In this document: one piece after another, positions 44,642 to 53,727 of the stretch
Numbering within the stretch: position 1 is the stretch's first letter
How the letters are laid out: each line of letters starts with the position of its first letter
Assembly (NCBI GenBank): GCA_020638975.1
Contig: JACKHN010000006.1
Span: 1 to 64,000, forward strand
Reading direction: 5' to 3'
Source of the DNA: Planctomycetaceae bacterium
GTDB taxonomy: Bacteria > Planctomycetota > Planctomycetia > Pirellulales > Pirellulaceae
Length of the DNA stretch: 64,000 nucleotides
The notes under the pieces: model-generated
Databases searched by the model: none
What the model was told of the DNA's origin: nothing
The model's input: the letters and a program-made list of their open reading frames with translations, nothing else
Program-made: the position numbers and the translations under genes

Positions 44642-45955
44642 ATGACAGTCGCCAGTACGAATCGTCGCAACTTTCTCAAGGCAACTTCCGGTGCCGCACT
44701 CGCTGGTGCCATGATCTCGTCGATGGTTCATTCGACGGCGACGGCTCAAGACAAGCAGCGTTCGCCGAATGCTCGCTTGGGAGTCGGCGGCATTGGCCTA
44801 CGATATCAAGGTTCCGTGATTACTCACAAAGCTCAGTTGTATGGCGAAATCGTGGCGTTGTGCGACGTCGACCGCCACGTTCGCGAACAGGCTCGCGCGG
44901 CATTCGGCAGCACGCCACACATCTTTGAGGACTATCGAGACTTGCTCGAACGCAAGGACGTCGATGTCGTGCTGATCGGTGCTCCAGATCATTGGCACAC
45001 GAAGATGGTCATCGACGCCTGCCGAGCGGGTAAAGACGTCTATTGTGAAAAGCCCATCACACTGACGATCGACGAAGGGAAACTGTTGACCGACGTTGTC
45101 AAAGAAACCGGTCGCGTCGTGCAGGTAGGTTCCTGGCAGCGCAGCGATCATCGTTTCCGCACGGCCGTCGAGTTGGTTCGCCAGGGCCGCATTGGCAAAT
45201 TGCAGCAGGTCGAGGTGGTCCTTGGCAAGAATGAAACAGGTGGCCCCTTTGAACATCGGCAATCGCCCAGCAATCTCAACTGGGATATGTGGCAAGGCCA
45301 GACGCCCGACGTTCCGTACCTCGAGCAGCGTTGTCACTATACGTTCCGCTGGTGGTACGAATACTCTGGCGGCCAAATGACCGACTGGGGAGCCCATCAC
45401 CTCGACATCGCTCAGTGGGGAATTGACTCGCTGCCGGTCGAGATCGAAAGCACGGCCAAGTTCCCAACTGTGAAAGATGGCTATAACGTGGCAACCGATT
45501 TCTTTGCCAAGTACCGCTATGCAAATGGCGTCGAGATGACTGTGTCTGACACTGGTAGGAACGGCATTATGTTTACGGGCACCGAGGGACGCATCTTCGT
45601 GAATCGCGGGGCGGTCTCGGGCAAGGCGGTCGAAGACTTGGTGAAGAGTCCGCTTCGGCGAGAAGATTTTAACGTCTACGAGTTCGATAACCTGGATCGC
45701 CCGGAACGCGCTGGCAAGCTCGACGCCATCATCAATCACATGGGAAACTTCTTCGATTGCGTGGCGTCACGCAAGCAGCCGATCTCGGATGTCGTGAGCC
45801 AGCACCGCAGCGTGAGTACTTGCCACCTCGGCAATATCTCGATGCGAATAGGTCGCTCGTTGAAATGGGATGCCGAACAAGAAGAGTTCCCAGGCGATGC
45901 CGAAGCCAACGCTTGGCTCAGCCGCGAACAGCGGTCTGGTTACGAGATTGTCTAA
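44642..45955 (+). CDS. Gfo/Idh/MocA family oxidoreductase with Tat signal
   Basis: 437 residues from the ATG at 44642. A Tat signal is clear (TNRRNFLKATSGAALAGAMI), so the folded enzyme is exported. The Rossmann loop reads LGVGGIGLRYQGS, followed by the family motifs LIGAPDHWHTKM and DVYCEKPITLT; a long C-terminal domain (WDMWQGQTPDVPY, WWYEYSGGQMTDWGAHHLD) is typical of planctomycete sugar oxidoreductases. It is followed 53 bp later by the PhyH gene and then an isomerase, so a sugar or polyol catabolic operon is likely. The substrate is not clear. Confidence 0.92.
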   Translation: MTVASTNRRNFLKATSGAALAGAMISSMVHSTATAQDKQRSPNARLGVGGIGLRYQGSVITHKAQLYGEIVALCDVDRHVREQARAAFGSTPHIFEDYRDLLERKDVDVVLIGAPDHWHTKMVIDACRAGKDVYCEKPITLTIDEGKLLTDVVKETGRVVQVGSWQRSDHRFRTAVELVRQGRIGKLQQVEVVLGKNETGGPFEHRQSPSNLNWDMWQGQTPDVPYLEQRCHYTFRWWYEYSGGQMTDWGAHHLDIAQWGIDSLPVEIESTAKFPTVKDGYNVATDFFAKYRYANGVEMTVSDTGRNGIMFTGTEGRIFVNRGAVSGKAVEDLVKSPLRREDFNVYEFDNLDRPERAGKLDAIINHMGNFFDCVASRKQPISDVVSQHRSVSTCHLGNISMRIGRSLKWDAEQEEFPGDAEANAWLSREQRSGYEIV

Positions 45956-46008
45956 TCGTGGGGTGGGCGCTGCCCGCCAGTCGCGAGCAATTCATTGGTG
46001 GATAAGTC

Positions 46009-46803
46009 GTGTCTACAAGAGTCACCATGATCACCCAGCAACACCGCCAGCAGTACATCGACGAAGGCTACTTCATCCTGGAGCGAGCGATCTCGGCAGA
46101 GCACTTGCAGATCATGCGAGACGCCTGCGATCACTTGATCGAGATCATGCATGCCGAGATGGATCGGCAGGGAACTGACCACATCCACATCAGCCACCGC
46201 GGCAAACGCTACCACATCGCGAAACAGTATCATCGTGCCCCGCGACTCGACGAGTACGTCTTTGGCGATCTGATGGCGGAAGTATGTCGCGCGACGATCG
46301 GCGACACGGCTTATCTGTTCTACGACCAGTACGTCGTGAAGGCCGCCGAGCAAGGTATCACCTTCTCCTGGCATCAAGATGGTGGTTATCTCGGTTTCCT
46401 CCATCGCCCTTACGTGACAGTTTGGGCGGCGGTCGATGATATGACACGGGCCAATGGCACCGCCTCGGTCATGCCTTTCTCGACAATTGGCATTCGCACC
46501 CTGGTCGAGCATGTGCGTGATCCTGCCACCGGCGACAAGACAGGTTACTTTGGTAACAACCCAGGCATTCCCGCAATCGTGCCAGCGGGGAGCTTGGTTG
46601 TGTTCAGTTCGCTGACGTTTCATCGCAGCGGCGCGAACACGACCGATAAGATGCGGCGCGCCTACGTGACGCAATACTCGCCCGCTCCAATCTATAAACC
46701 CGATACCACTGAGCCGATGCACCTCGCCGTTCCGTTTCTGGATGATGGCAGAAACATTTACCGATCCCCGACCGGAGCCCAGCATGACAAACTCGACACT
46801 TGA
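46009..46803 (+). CDS. Phytanoyl-CoA dioxygenase (PhyH) family protein
   Basis: 264 residues from a GTG at 46009 (GGTGGA site 6 bases upstream); an ATG at 46027 is an alternative. Fe(II)/2-oxoglutarate dioxygenase features: the iron-binding H-x-D pair in SWHQDGGY (His 122, Asp 124), the distal His in TFHRSGANTTDKMRRAY (His 205), and the downstream Arg for 2-oxoglutarate. These enzymes hydroxylate lipids or small metabolites; members near Gfo/Idh genes in planctomycetes are of unknown substrate. The stop overlaps the isomerase start by 20 bp, which supports an operon. Confidence 0.88.
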   Translation: MSTRVTMITQQHRQQYIDEGYFILERAISAEHLQIMRDACDHLIEIMHAEMDRQGTDHIHISHRGKRYHIAKQYHRAPRLDEYVFGDLMAEVCRATIGDTAYLFYDQYVVKAAEQGITFSWHQDGGYLGFLHRPYVTVWAAVDDMTRANGTASVMPFSTIGIRTLVEHVRDPATGDKTGYFGNNPGIPAIVPAGSLVVFSSLTFHRSGANTTDKMRRAYVTQYSPAPIYKPDTTEPMHLAVPFLDDGRNIYRSPTGAQHDKLDT

Positions 46804-47728
46804 CCGTCGCCAATTCAATCGCGGAGTGCTCGGGACGGCGGTCGCTGCGACGCTGCCAACGTTCACCAATGATCACCGAGTGATTGCGGCGGAACAGGGA
46901 TTCGAGTTCCGTTATATTGTTGGTTCGTCAATGTACGGATATGCCGATGTCGCGGAGATCATGGTGGAAGTTCCTAAGACGGGCGCGACGGATCTCGACA
47001 TCTGGCCCAAGGTTCACGGCAATCAGCGCGAGCAACTTGATGAGCTAGGTGAAGAGACGTTCGCCGCGTTACTCAAGCAGCATGACATCTCGTTGGGATG
47101 CATTACCCAATACGCCCTGGGACCATTCGGCATCCAAGACGAGATGCGACTGGCAGGACGATTCAATTGCCCCACGATTGTCTGTGGTGGTAAAGGGCCG
47201 GTTGGGCTGACCGGCAGCGAACTCAAGGCAGCCGTCGGGAAATTCGTCGAGCAGATGAAACCACATCTGGCGATCGCTGAAGAAACTGGTGTCACGATCG
47301 CGATCGAGAACCATGGCAACAACTTGATCGATTCGCCCGACTCGTTGAAGTGGCTGGTAGAGCTTCGTTCGTCAAAGCACCTTGCGGTTGCTCTCGCCCC
47401 CTATCACCTGCCGCAGGACGATAAGTTGATCGCTGATCTGATCCGAACACTTGGTGAGGGCATCGTGATGTTCTACGCGTGGCAGCACGGGATGGGCTGT
47501 CATCAGAAACTGCCCAAGGAGCAAGAATTGCTTCAGATGCCGGGACGCGGCGAACTCGATTTCGTACCCCTGATTTCAGCCCTGCGCGATATCAATTATC
47601 GCGGCTGGACCGAGATCTTTATGCACCCTGTGCCGCGTGGCATCCCGATTCTAGATTCGACAGGTTCCGTGACCGCCGAGATCAATCGATCACGGCAGTA
47701 TCTCGCCGAATGCGTTCAGAAAATCTAG
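46784..47728 (+). CDS. Sugar phosphate isomerase/epimerase family protein, Tat-exported
   Basis: 314 residues from the ATG at 46784 (GGAG site 7 bases upstream), overlapping the PhyH gene. The N-terminus has a Tat-like signal (DRRQFNRGVLGTAVAATLP), unusual for an enzyme that would use phosphorylated sugars, so the substrate may be a free sugar or acid in the periplasm. The TIM-barrel of the xylose-isomerase-like family is seen in VPKTGATDLDIWPKVH, the metal-region ETGVTIAIENHGNN, and NYRGWTEIFMHP. It lies between the PhyH gene and the BMC gene, 78 bp before the latter. Confidence 0.85.
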   Translation: MTNSTLDRRQFNRGVLGTAVAATLPTFTNDHRVIAAEQGFEFRYIVGSSMYGYADVAEIMVEVPKTGATDLDIWPKVHGNQREQLDELGEETFAALLKQHDISLGCITQYALGPFGIQDEMRLAGRFNCPTIVCGGKGPVGLTGSELKAAVGKFVEQMKPHLAIAEETGVTIAIENHGNNLIDSPDSLKWLVELRSSKHLAVALAPYHLPQDDKLIADLIRTLGEGIVMFYAWQHGMGCHQKLPKEQELLQMPGRGELDFVPLISALRDINYRGWTEIFMHPVPRGIPILDSTGSVTAEINRSRQYLAECVQKI

Positions 47729-47806
47729 CGGAATACGCGACGACGGCGAGCTATACTCAAGTTGAGACGGGTCTCGTTACCTTGGAATCGATTCGGAAGC
47801 ATCGCT

Positions 47807-48424
47807 TTGCATCAGGCACTTGGAATCCTTGAAACAACTGGCTTTACACCGGCCATCGTCGCCTTGGACGTCATGGACAAGACGGCGACCGTTCGTGTTT
47901 TGCAACTCGAGCTGAATGATTTCCTCGGGGTCGTGATTAAGATTGCCGGGGAGATCGATGCCGTTCAAGCTGCGATCACAGCAGGACATGCAACGGCCGA
48001 ACGGATGCAAGGAAAACCGATTTCGACAACGATCAATCGTCCGGACGACGAGGCCTGGAAAGCCATCGACAGCCTCGTCGAATTCAATCCGCTCATCCAA
48101 CAAAATGTCGTGACATTGCCAACTTATAGGGAGCCTACCGTGAGTGACTCAGCATCTTTTGCCTTGGGCTTCATCGAGACCCAGGGTTTTACCGCCGTCT
48201 TCGAGGCCATCGATAACGCCTGTAAAGCCGCCAATGTCGAAGTCATCGGAAAAGAGAAGCTCGGTGGCGGTTATGTCACCATCATCATCAAGGGTGATGT
48301 TGCTGCCGTCAAAGCAGCCGTCGATGCAGGTCAATCCAAAGTTGAAGGCCTTGGCAAGTTGATTGCAGCTCACGTCATTGCGCGCCCGAGCGAGTCAGTT
48401 TTGGCGTTGCTGCCGAAGGCGTAG
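47807..48424 (+). CDS. Tandem BMC-domain microcompartment shell protein
   Basis: 205 residues from a TTG at 47807, chosen because a GGAAG site lies 7 bases upstream and the first BMC motif starts at once (ALGILETTGFTPAIVALDV). Two BMC domains: residues 3-80, and 115-195 with the classical SFALGFIETQGFTAVFEAID, VEVIGKEKLGGGYVTIIIKG and VIARPSE. BMC domains assemble into hexagonal shell tiles; a tandem gives trimers. In domain 1 the pore region usually reading like EKLGGG is replaced by LQLELNDFLG. A GTG at 48140 with an AGGGAG site 6 bases upstream could start a separate 94-residue single-domain protein. No other microcompartment gene is in the window. Confidence 0.85.
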   Translation: MHQALGILETTGFTPAIVALDVMDKTATVRVLQLELNDFLGVVIKIAGEIDAVQAAITAGHATAERMQGKPISTTINRPDDEAWKAIDSLVEFNPLIQQNVVTLPTYREPTVSDSASFALGFIETQGFTAVFEAIDNACKAANVEVIGKEKLGGGYVTIIIKGDVAAVKAAVDAGQSKVEGLGKLIAAHVIARPSESVLALLPKA

Positions 48425-48433
48425 TGTCGAATT

Positions 48434-49153
48434 CTAGAACGGCCACTGCTTGCCGAGCGCGTTCTTTTGCGCTGCCGTCAAGTCTTTAATTCCACGACGC
48501 GCAAGTTTCAGCAACGCGTCGAGGTCTTCATCGCTGAACGTCGCCTCTTCGCCAGTGCCTTGGATTTCGACGAAGCGTCCGCCACCTGTCATGACAACGT
48601 TCATGTCGACGGCGGCTGCAAAGTCTTGCTCGTAGTCGAGATCAAGCGTTGGCTTGCCATTGACCATACCGACGCTAATGGCCGCGACACTGTCTCGTAG
48701 CGGGAACTTCGAAGGATCGGGAAGCTCCTTCTGAATACTGGTGATGGCTTCAACCAACGCTATGAATCCACCCGTGATACTCGCAGTACGCGTGCCTCCG
48801 TCGGCTTCGAGGACATCGCAATCGACGGTAATCAACTGCTCGCCGAGCGCCTCAAGATCGGCGACGGCTCGTAAGCTGCGTGCGATCAGGCGTTGAATCT
48901 CTGTCGTACGTCCATCGACTTTGCCATCCCGCTCGCGGCGTTTTCGTGGGCTCGTGCTATTAGGAAGCATGTTGTACTCGGCAGTAATCCAACCTTTTCC
49001 TTTACCTTTGAGCCAAGGCGGTACATCGGCTTGAACGCTGGCCGTACACAACACCGTCGTGTTGCCGGATTGATACAGCACGCTACCCGGCGACGTCCGA
49101 GTGTAGCGGCGTTTGACTTTGATGGGGCGAAGCTCGTTCGATCGACGTGTCAT
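48434..49153 (-). CDS. rph: Ribonuclease PH
   Basis: 239 residues from the ATG at 49153, the normal length. RNase PH trims the 3' end of tRNA precursors with phosphate. Visible features are SNELRPIKVKRRYTRTSPGS, VLYQSGNTTVLCTASV, KGWITAEYNMLPNSTSPRKR and RTTEIQRLIARSLRAVADLE, then DCDVLEADGGTRTASITGGF. It is the last gene in the same direction as argB-argD-argF, 38 bp after argF, and faces the BMC gene convergently. Confidence 0.97.
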   Translation of the reverse strand: MTRRSNELRPIKVKRRYTRTSPGSVLYQSGNTTVLCTASVQADVPPWLKGKGKGWITAEYNMLPNSTSPRKRRERDGKVDGRTTEIQRLIARSLRAVADLEALGEQLITVDCDVLEADGGTRTASITGGFIALVEAITSIQKELPDPSKFPLRDSVAAISVGMVNGKPTLDLDYEQDFAAAVDMNVVMTGGGRFVEIQGTGEEATFSDEDLDALLKLARRGIKDLTAAQKNALGKQWPF

Positions 49154-49191
49154 AGGAAGATTTCTCAATTCTGCGGGTGAATACGAACGGA

Positions 49192-50109
49192 CTAAGCTTG
49201 TGTGCCCAGCAACCAGGCAAGCAATCCCTTTTGGGCGTGGAGTCGGTTTCCGGCTTCTTGAACAATGGCGCTTTGTGGCCCGTCGATCACTTCCGCCGCA
49301 ACTTCTTCGCCGCGTCGCGCCGGAAGGCAATGTAGGAAGCAAGCATCAGGATCTGCATGCTTCATGAGCGTGGCGTTGACTTGATAATCTTTGAATGCAA
49401 TCACACGTTCTTTGTGCTCAGCCTCTTGCCCCATACTCGCCCAGACATCGGTATAGACAGCCGCTGCGCCCTTCACGGCTTCGACCGGATCGGTTGTCTC
49501 GATCATCTTGAGCTTTGGCAATTCCTTCTTCAACTTGGATCGGTAGTTGCTGTCGAATTGGTATCGTTTTGGCGCCGCGATCGCGAATTCGACGTCCAGC
49601 TTGCCGCAGGCGACGGCCAGGCTCCTTGCCACGTTGTTCGCGTCGCCCACGTACGCTAATCGCAGCCCCGCCAATGTACCATGGCGTTCTCGCAGCGTGT
49701 ACAGATCGGCGAGTGCTTGGCAAGGATGCGACGTGTCCGTCAAACCGTTAATGATCGAACAGGTGCAGTGTTTCGCAAGCTCTTCAACCTTCGCGTGAGA
49801 GTTCGAGCGAACCACGACCGCATCGACGTATTGGCCGAGCACCTGCCCAAAGTCGGCAGAAGATTCTCGCTCGCCCCAACCAACATCCTTGCCCAGAAAC
49901 AGGCTACTGCCGCCTAGATTCGCCATCGCCGTCTCGAAACTGACGCGTGTTCGCAGCGATTGCTTCTCGAACAGCAATGCCAGGACTCGGCCCGGAAAGA
50001 GCGGCTCGCGGATACCCTGTTGGAACTTTGTTTTCAAATCCTCGGTGATGGCGAAGATTCGTTCGATCTCTTTGGATGTCAAATCAAACAGCGTTAGCAC
50101 ATGTCGCAT
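49192..50109 (-). CDS. argF: Ornithine carbamoyltransferase
   Basis: 305 residues from the ATG at 50109, with a GAGAGG site upstream. It makes citrulline from ornithine and carbamoyl phosphate in arginine synthesis. The carbamoyl-phosphate loop reads SLRTRVSFETAM, a variant of the usual STRTR. Other motifs are DAVVVRSNSHAKVEELA, HPCQALADLYTLRE, and the ornithine-site HCLPARRGEEVA. It is 46 bp downstream of argD in the arginine operon. Confidence 0.97.
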   Translation of the reverse strand: MRHVLTLFDLTSKEIERIFAITEDLKTKFQQGIREPLFPGRVLALLFEKQSLRTRVSFETAMANLGGSSLFLGKDVGWGERESSADFGQVLGQYVDAVVVRSNSHAKVEELAKHCTCSIINGLTDTSHPCQALADLYTLRERHGTLAGLRLAYVGDANNVARSLAVACGKLDVEFAIAAPKRYQFDSNYRSKLKKELPKLKMIETTDPVEAVKGAAAVYTDVWASMGQEAEHKERVIAFKDYQVNATLMKHADPDACFLHCLPARRGEEVAAEVIDGPQSAIVQEAGNRLHAQKGLLAWLLGTQA

Positions 50110-50155
50110 GATCGCGATCCTCTCAAAGGAATTCACTTTCGCTAGCCGAACACGC

Positions 50156-51343
50156 CTACTCGGCCGCGATGGACTTCAAAACGTCTTCGAGGATCTTGCA
50201 ACCCTCTTCAGCCTGTTCGATGGTCAAGTTCATTGCCGGCAAAAGGCGGATCACTCGGCCTTGTGTGCAATTGACCAGCAGCTTGCGTTCGAGACAGCTC
50301 TTAACAACCGGTGCACCGTCAACGGTCAATTCAACCCCCACCATCACGCCCAGGACTCGCACTTCCTGGATAATGTTGCACTCTTGCTTCAGTTGCTCGA
50401 AGCGAGTTCGAAAGAAGTCCCCAAGTTGTTTTGCGCTGGCAAGCAAATTGTCATCTTCCATAGTCTGCAGCGTGGCGATGCCAGCCGCAGCCGCGATCGG
50501 ATTACCGCCAAAGGTCGCGGCATGCATGCCGGGCCGGAGGCTCGGGGCAATCTCGGGCGTCGTCATCATCACACCGCCGGCGATACCGCTACACACCGCT
50601 TTTGCCAGCGTCATCACATCGGGTGTTACGCCGAAGTGTTGATATGCGAACCAATTGCCGGTTCGCCCGCACCCGGTTTGAACTTCGTCGAAGATCAATA
50701 CTAGTCCATGGTTATCCGCCAGCTTGCGGAGACCTTCAAGAAATCCCTTCGGCGGAATGCGAACGCCACCCTCGCCTTGAATCGGCTCGACCATGATCGC
50801 ACAAGTTTCCTCGTCGATCAGCTTTTCAACGGCTTCCAGATCACCGTAGGGAGCGTAATTGAAACCAGCCACCAACGGGCCAAGACCTTCGTGATACTTG
50901 GGCTGAGCCGTGGCTGTGAGTGAACCGAGCGTTCGGCCGTGAAAGCCACCTTCGAAGGTGATGATCTTGTAGCGTTCTTTCGGCGTGTGGAGTCGAGCGA
51001 GCTTGATCGCCGCTTCATTCGCCTCGGTGCCCGAATTGCAAAAGAAGGCTTGCCCGCCAAAACTTCGATCCGACAACTCCTTGGCCCACAATCCTTGCAC
51101 TTCCATGTGCCAGGTGTTCGGCACGTGAATCAGCTTTGCGACTTGCTCCTGAACGGCTTTCACCACCTTCGTCGGACAATGTCCCAACAAGTTGCACCCC
51201 CAACCGGGAAACAGGTCGAGATAACGATTGTCTTCGCTATCCCATACCAGTGATCCCTCGCCTCGAACCAAATTCACGGGATATCGTCCGTAATTCGGGA
51301 TGACGTATTTTTTGAACAGTTCGACGGTGTCGCTCGAATTCAT
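50156..51343 (-). CDS. argD: Acetylornithine aminotransferase
   Basis: 395 residues from the ATG at 51343, the usual family length. A PLP class III aminotransferase converting N-acetylglutamate semialdehyde to N-acetylornithine. The motifs are FCNSGTEANEAAIKLAR, FHGRTLGSLTATAQPKYHEG, the PLP-contact VLIFDEVQTGCGRTGNWF and the Schiff-base lysine in VMTLAKAVCSGIAGG. It comes between argB and argF. The very similar succinylornithine enzymes cannot be excluded, but the neighbours decide for ArgD. Confidence 0.97.
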   Translation of the reverse strand: MNSSDTVELFKKYVIPNYGRYPVNLVRGEGSLVWDSEDNRYLDLFPGWGCNLLGHCPTKVVKAVQEQVAKLIHVPNTWHMEVQGLWAKELSDRSFGGQAFFCNSGTEANEAAIKLARLHTPKERYKIITFEGGFHGRTLGSLTATAQPKYHEGLGPLVAGFNYAPYGDLEAVEKLIDEETCAIMVEPIQGEGGVRIPPKGFLEGLRKLADNHGLVLIFDEVQTGCGRTGNWFAYQHFGVTPDVMTLAKAVCSGIAGGVMMTTPEIAPSLRPGMHAATFGGNPIAAAAGIATLQTMEDDNLLASAKQLGDFFRTRFEQLKQECNIIQEVRVLGVMVGVELTVDGAPVVKSCLERKLLVNCTQGRVIRLLPAMNLTIEQAEEGCKILEDVLKSIAAE

Positions 51344-51445
51344 GAGACGCTCGCGGAATGGAAAGAACAGTTTACGCGTTTGAGGGAAGTACTGACGACA
51401 ACTAGCGGGCCAAGCAGGTTCGTGGTGACGCAAGCCACCCGTGGC

Positions 51446-52321
51446 TTAATCCTGGACGAGTTGGGTGCCGACGCCGGTCGTCGTATAGATTTCGAGAAGT
51501 AGTGAGTGTCGGATACGACCGTCAATAATGTGGATCTTGCGAACGCCCTTATCCAGCGTTTCCAAGCAGGCTTCGACTTTGGGGATCATGCCCGAGTCGA
51601 TTGCTCCTGAGGAAATCAGTTCGCGAGCCTGGCTGGCGGTTAAACTGTGGATCAAAGTTTCGGGATCGTCTTTGTCGCTCCGAACGCCGTTGACATCGCT
51701 CATGAAGACAAGCTTTTCCGCTCCGAGTGCTTGAGCAACCGCCGTTGCTGCTGTATCGGCGTTGACGTTGAACTTGTTGCCCGCTTCGTCGATGCACATC
51801 GAGGGGATGACGGGCACCTGTCCGGCATAGCATAAATTGTCGATCGTTAGTCGGTCGACGCGCGTCACGCGTCCGACGTGTCCAAGATCGATCGGGCCGT
51901 CATCGCTATCAAGTTGCAATCGCTCACCGAATAGGACATTTGTCGTCTTGAAGTTCAAGTTCATGGCGCGGCCTTCGAGCTTCTCGATCTCGGCAGCAAG
52001 ATATTCGTTTGTTTCACCGGCCAGAACACGTTCGACAATGGCCAGCGTCGCATCGTCGGTATAGCGGCGTCCTTGAACAAAATGCGATTCGATACCGGCC
52101 TCTTTCATCGCCCGATTAATGGCAGGACCACCACCATGCACGATTACCGGTCGCATGCCCACAGATTCCATGAAGACAATGTCGAGCAACACGTGTTGCA
52201 GCGCATTGGCATCATCCATGAAGCTGCCCCCGAGTTTGATGACGGTGACTTTGTCGCGAAACCGGCGTATCCAGCCGAGTGCTTCGATTAGCGTATCGGC
52301 CTTTGCAATCGCTTCTTGCAA
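51446..52321 (-). CDS. argB: Acetylglutamate kinase
   Basis: 291 residues from a TTG at 52321, preceded by a GGGGGG stretch; no ATG occurs near the conserved N-terminus, and the longer frame has an unrelated extension. ArgB phosphorylates N-acetylglutamate. Visible are TVIKLGGSFMDD (phosphate loop), VHGGGPAINRAMKEAGIESH, the substrate motif RYTDDATLAIVERVLAG, and NVNADTAATAVAQALGAEKL. The C-terminus does not show the long extension seen in arginine-inhibited types, but I cannot judge feedback regulation. First gene of the arginine operon. Confidence 0.96.
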   Translation of the reverse strand: MQEAIAKADTLIEALGWIRRFRDKVTVIKLGGSFMDDANALQHVLLDIVFMESVGMRPVIVHGGGPAINRAMKEAGIESHFVQGRRYTDDATLAIVERVLAGETNEYLAAEIEKLEGRAMNLNFKTTNVLFGERLQLDSDDGPIDLGHVGRVTRVDRLTIDNLCYAGQVPVIPSMCIDEAGNKFNVNADTAATAVAQALGAEKLVFMSDVNGVRSDKDDPETLIHSLTASQARELISSGAIDSGMIPKVEACLETLDKGVRKIHIIDGRIRHSLLLEIYTTTGVGTQLVQD

Positions 52322-52469
52322 GAGACACGTCCCCCCGTGAAGGTGCTTCCCAGATGATCTGGCTGGGAGAAGGAAAACCGCGTATTTTATGGGTCTAAAT
52401 AGAAGCGTGTCAACGACGAGCAAACACGATCTCGGGTGAATTGGATTTCCGAAGTGTCGAAGGACCGCA

Positions 52470-52509
52470 GAACTCTGTGCCTATCGCAGGAACTCTGTGC
52501 CTATCGCAG
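52470..52509. repeat. Tandem duplication of a 20-bp unit
   Basis: The unit GAACTCTGTGCCTATCGCAG occurs twice without interruption, upstream of the second-family element copy 3. Both are in the 458-bp gap between argB and cysD, where I see no gene. Confidence 0.85.
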
Positions 52510-52554
52510 CAAGCGGTGCTGTCGGCACAACGATGGTCACGACGCTCCAAACCC

Positions 52555-52689
52555 CAGGGCTTTTCAGTTTTTCAATTCGAATGGATTCGTACGATGGCTC
52601 TCCGAAGCCATCGAACTCAGTAATTCGTTGCTCGACGGCTTCGGGGAGACATCGTACAAATTGTGTAGATTGAACAAAACGAAAGCCCT
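52555..52689. mobile_element. MITE-like palindromic element, second family, copy 3
   Basis: 135 bp from CAGGGCTTTTCAG to GAAAGCCCT with the usual central palindrome. The flanks GCTCCAAACCC (52544-52554) and GCTCCATCCCC (52690-52700) match at 9 of 11 positions, consistent with an aged 11-bp target duplication. It lies 90 bp upstream of cysD. Confidence 0.85.
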
Positions 52690-52779
52690 GCTCCATCCCC
52701 GTCCCCCCTCTACGCGAGCTTGCAGAGCCCTTAGAATAGCCGCAATTATCGCCCACCAACCTCTCGCCCCGCAGGTCCC

Positions 52780-53691
52780 ATGTCCGGCTATAACCTCACT
52801 CATCTCAAGCAGTTAGAGGCCGAGAGCATCCACATCATCCGCGAGGTGGCTGCCGAGTTCCATAATCCGGTGATGCTTTATTCCGTCGGGAAGGACTCGT
52901 CGGTCATGGTTCGCTTGGCTCAAAAGGCGTTTTTTCCTGCCAAGCCTCCTTTTCCGCTGATGCACGTCGATACGACCTGGAAATTTCGCGAGATGATCCA
53001 GTTCCGCGAAGAGTATGCTCGCAAGGAGTTGGGACTCCAGGTCATCGTCCATATCAATGAGGAAGGTAAAAAGCTTGGCCTCCATCCGCTCGACGACAGC
53101 GCAAAGCATACCGAAGTGATGAAGACCGACGGCCTGAAGCAAGCGTTGGACAAGTACGGCTACGACGCGGCGTTCGGCGGAGCCCGCCGCGACGAGGAAA
53201 AATCTCGTGCAAAGGAACGCGTCTTCTCGTTTCGCGACACGCATCATCGCTGGGATCCTAAGAACCAACGTCCTGAACTCTGGAATCTGTACAATGCGCG
53301 CGTGAACAAAGGCGAAAGCATTCGCGTCTTCCCGCTATCGAACTGGACCGAACTCGACGTCTGGCAGTACATCCACCTGGAACAGATTCCGATTGTTCCG
53401 TTGTACTATGCCAAGGAACGCCCGGTCGTGCGTCGTGGCGGCACATTGATTTTGGTCGATGATGAGCGGTTAAAGCTGAAGCCGGGAGAAGAGCCTGAAA
53501 TGCGTAAAGTCCGCTTCAGAACACTCGGCTGCTATCCGCTATCGGGTGCGGTCGATTCGAACGCCACGACGCTTCCAGAAATCATCCAAGAGATGCTCCT
53601 CTGCACAACCTCCGAACGGCAGGGTCGCTTGATCGACCAAGACGAAGGCGGTGCCGGGATGGAAGAGAAAAAGAAGCGAGGTTATTTCTGA
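52780..53691 (+). CDS. cysD: Sulfate adenylyltransferase subunit 2
   Basis: 303 residues, the standard length. CysD with CysN makes adenosine 5'-phosphosulfate from sulfate and ATP. The PP-loop-type motif VMLYSVGKDSSVMVRLAQKA (about residue 30) is clear, with the family blocks PFPLMHVDTTWKFREM, AFGGARRDEEKSRAKER and TEIQ-like NWTELDVWQYI. The ATG at 52780 is the natural start. The CysNC gene follows, but only after the inserted four-helix-bundle gene. Confidence 0.97.
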   Translation: MSGYNLTHLKQLEAESIHIIREVAAEFHNPVMLYSVGKDSSVMVRLAQKAFFPAKPPFPLMHVDTTWKFREMIQFREEYARKELGLQVIVHINEEGKKLGLHPLDDSAKHTEVMKTDGLKQALDKYGYDAAFGGARRDEEKSRAKERVFSFRDTHHRWDPKNQRPELWNLYNARVNKGESIRVFPLSNWTELDVWQYIHLEQIPIVPLYYAKERPVVRRGGTLILVDDERLKLKPGEEPEMRKVRFRTLGCYPLSGAVDSNATTLPEIIQEMLLCTTSERQGRLIDQDEGGAGMEEKKKRGYF

Positions 53692-53696
53692 TTTGA

Positions 53697-53715
53697 GATT
53701 TAGGATTTAAGATTT
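53697..53715. repeat. AT-rich repeat, left flank of the four-helix-bundle gene
   Basis: GATTTAGGATTTAAGATTT, starting 6 bases after the cysD stop. Its complement, interrupted by a few bases, recurs at 54080-54105 on the other side of the small gene. Confidence 0.75.
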
Positions 53716-53727
53716 GGCGTCATATCG

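Noticed and set aside
52436..52816. Open frames on both strands upstream of cysD
   Set aside because: They are translations of second-family element copy 3 and the tandem repeat.
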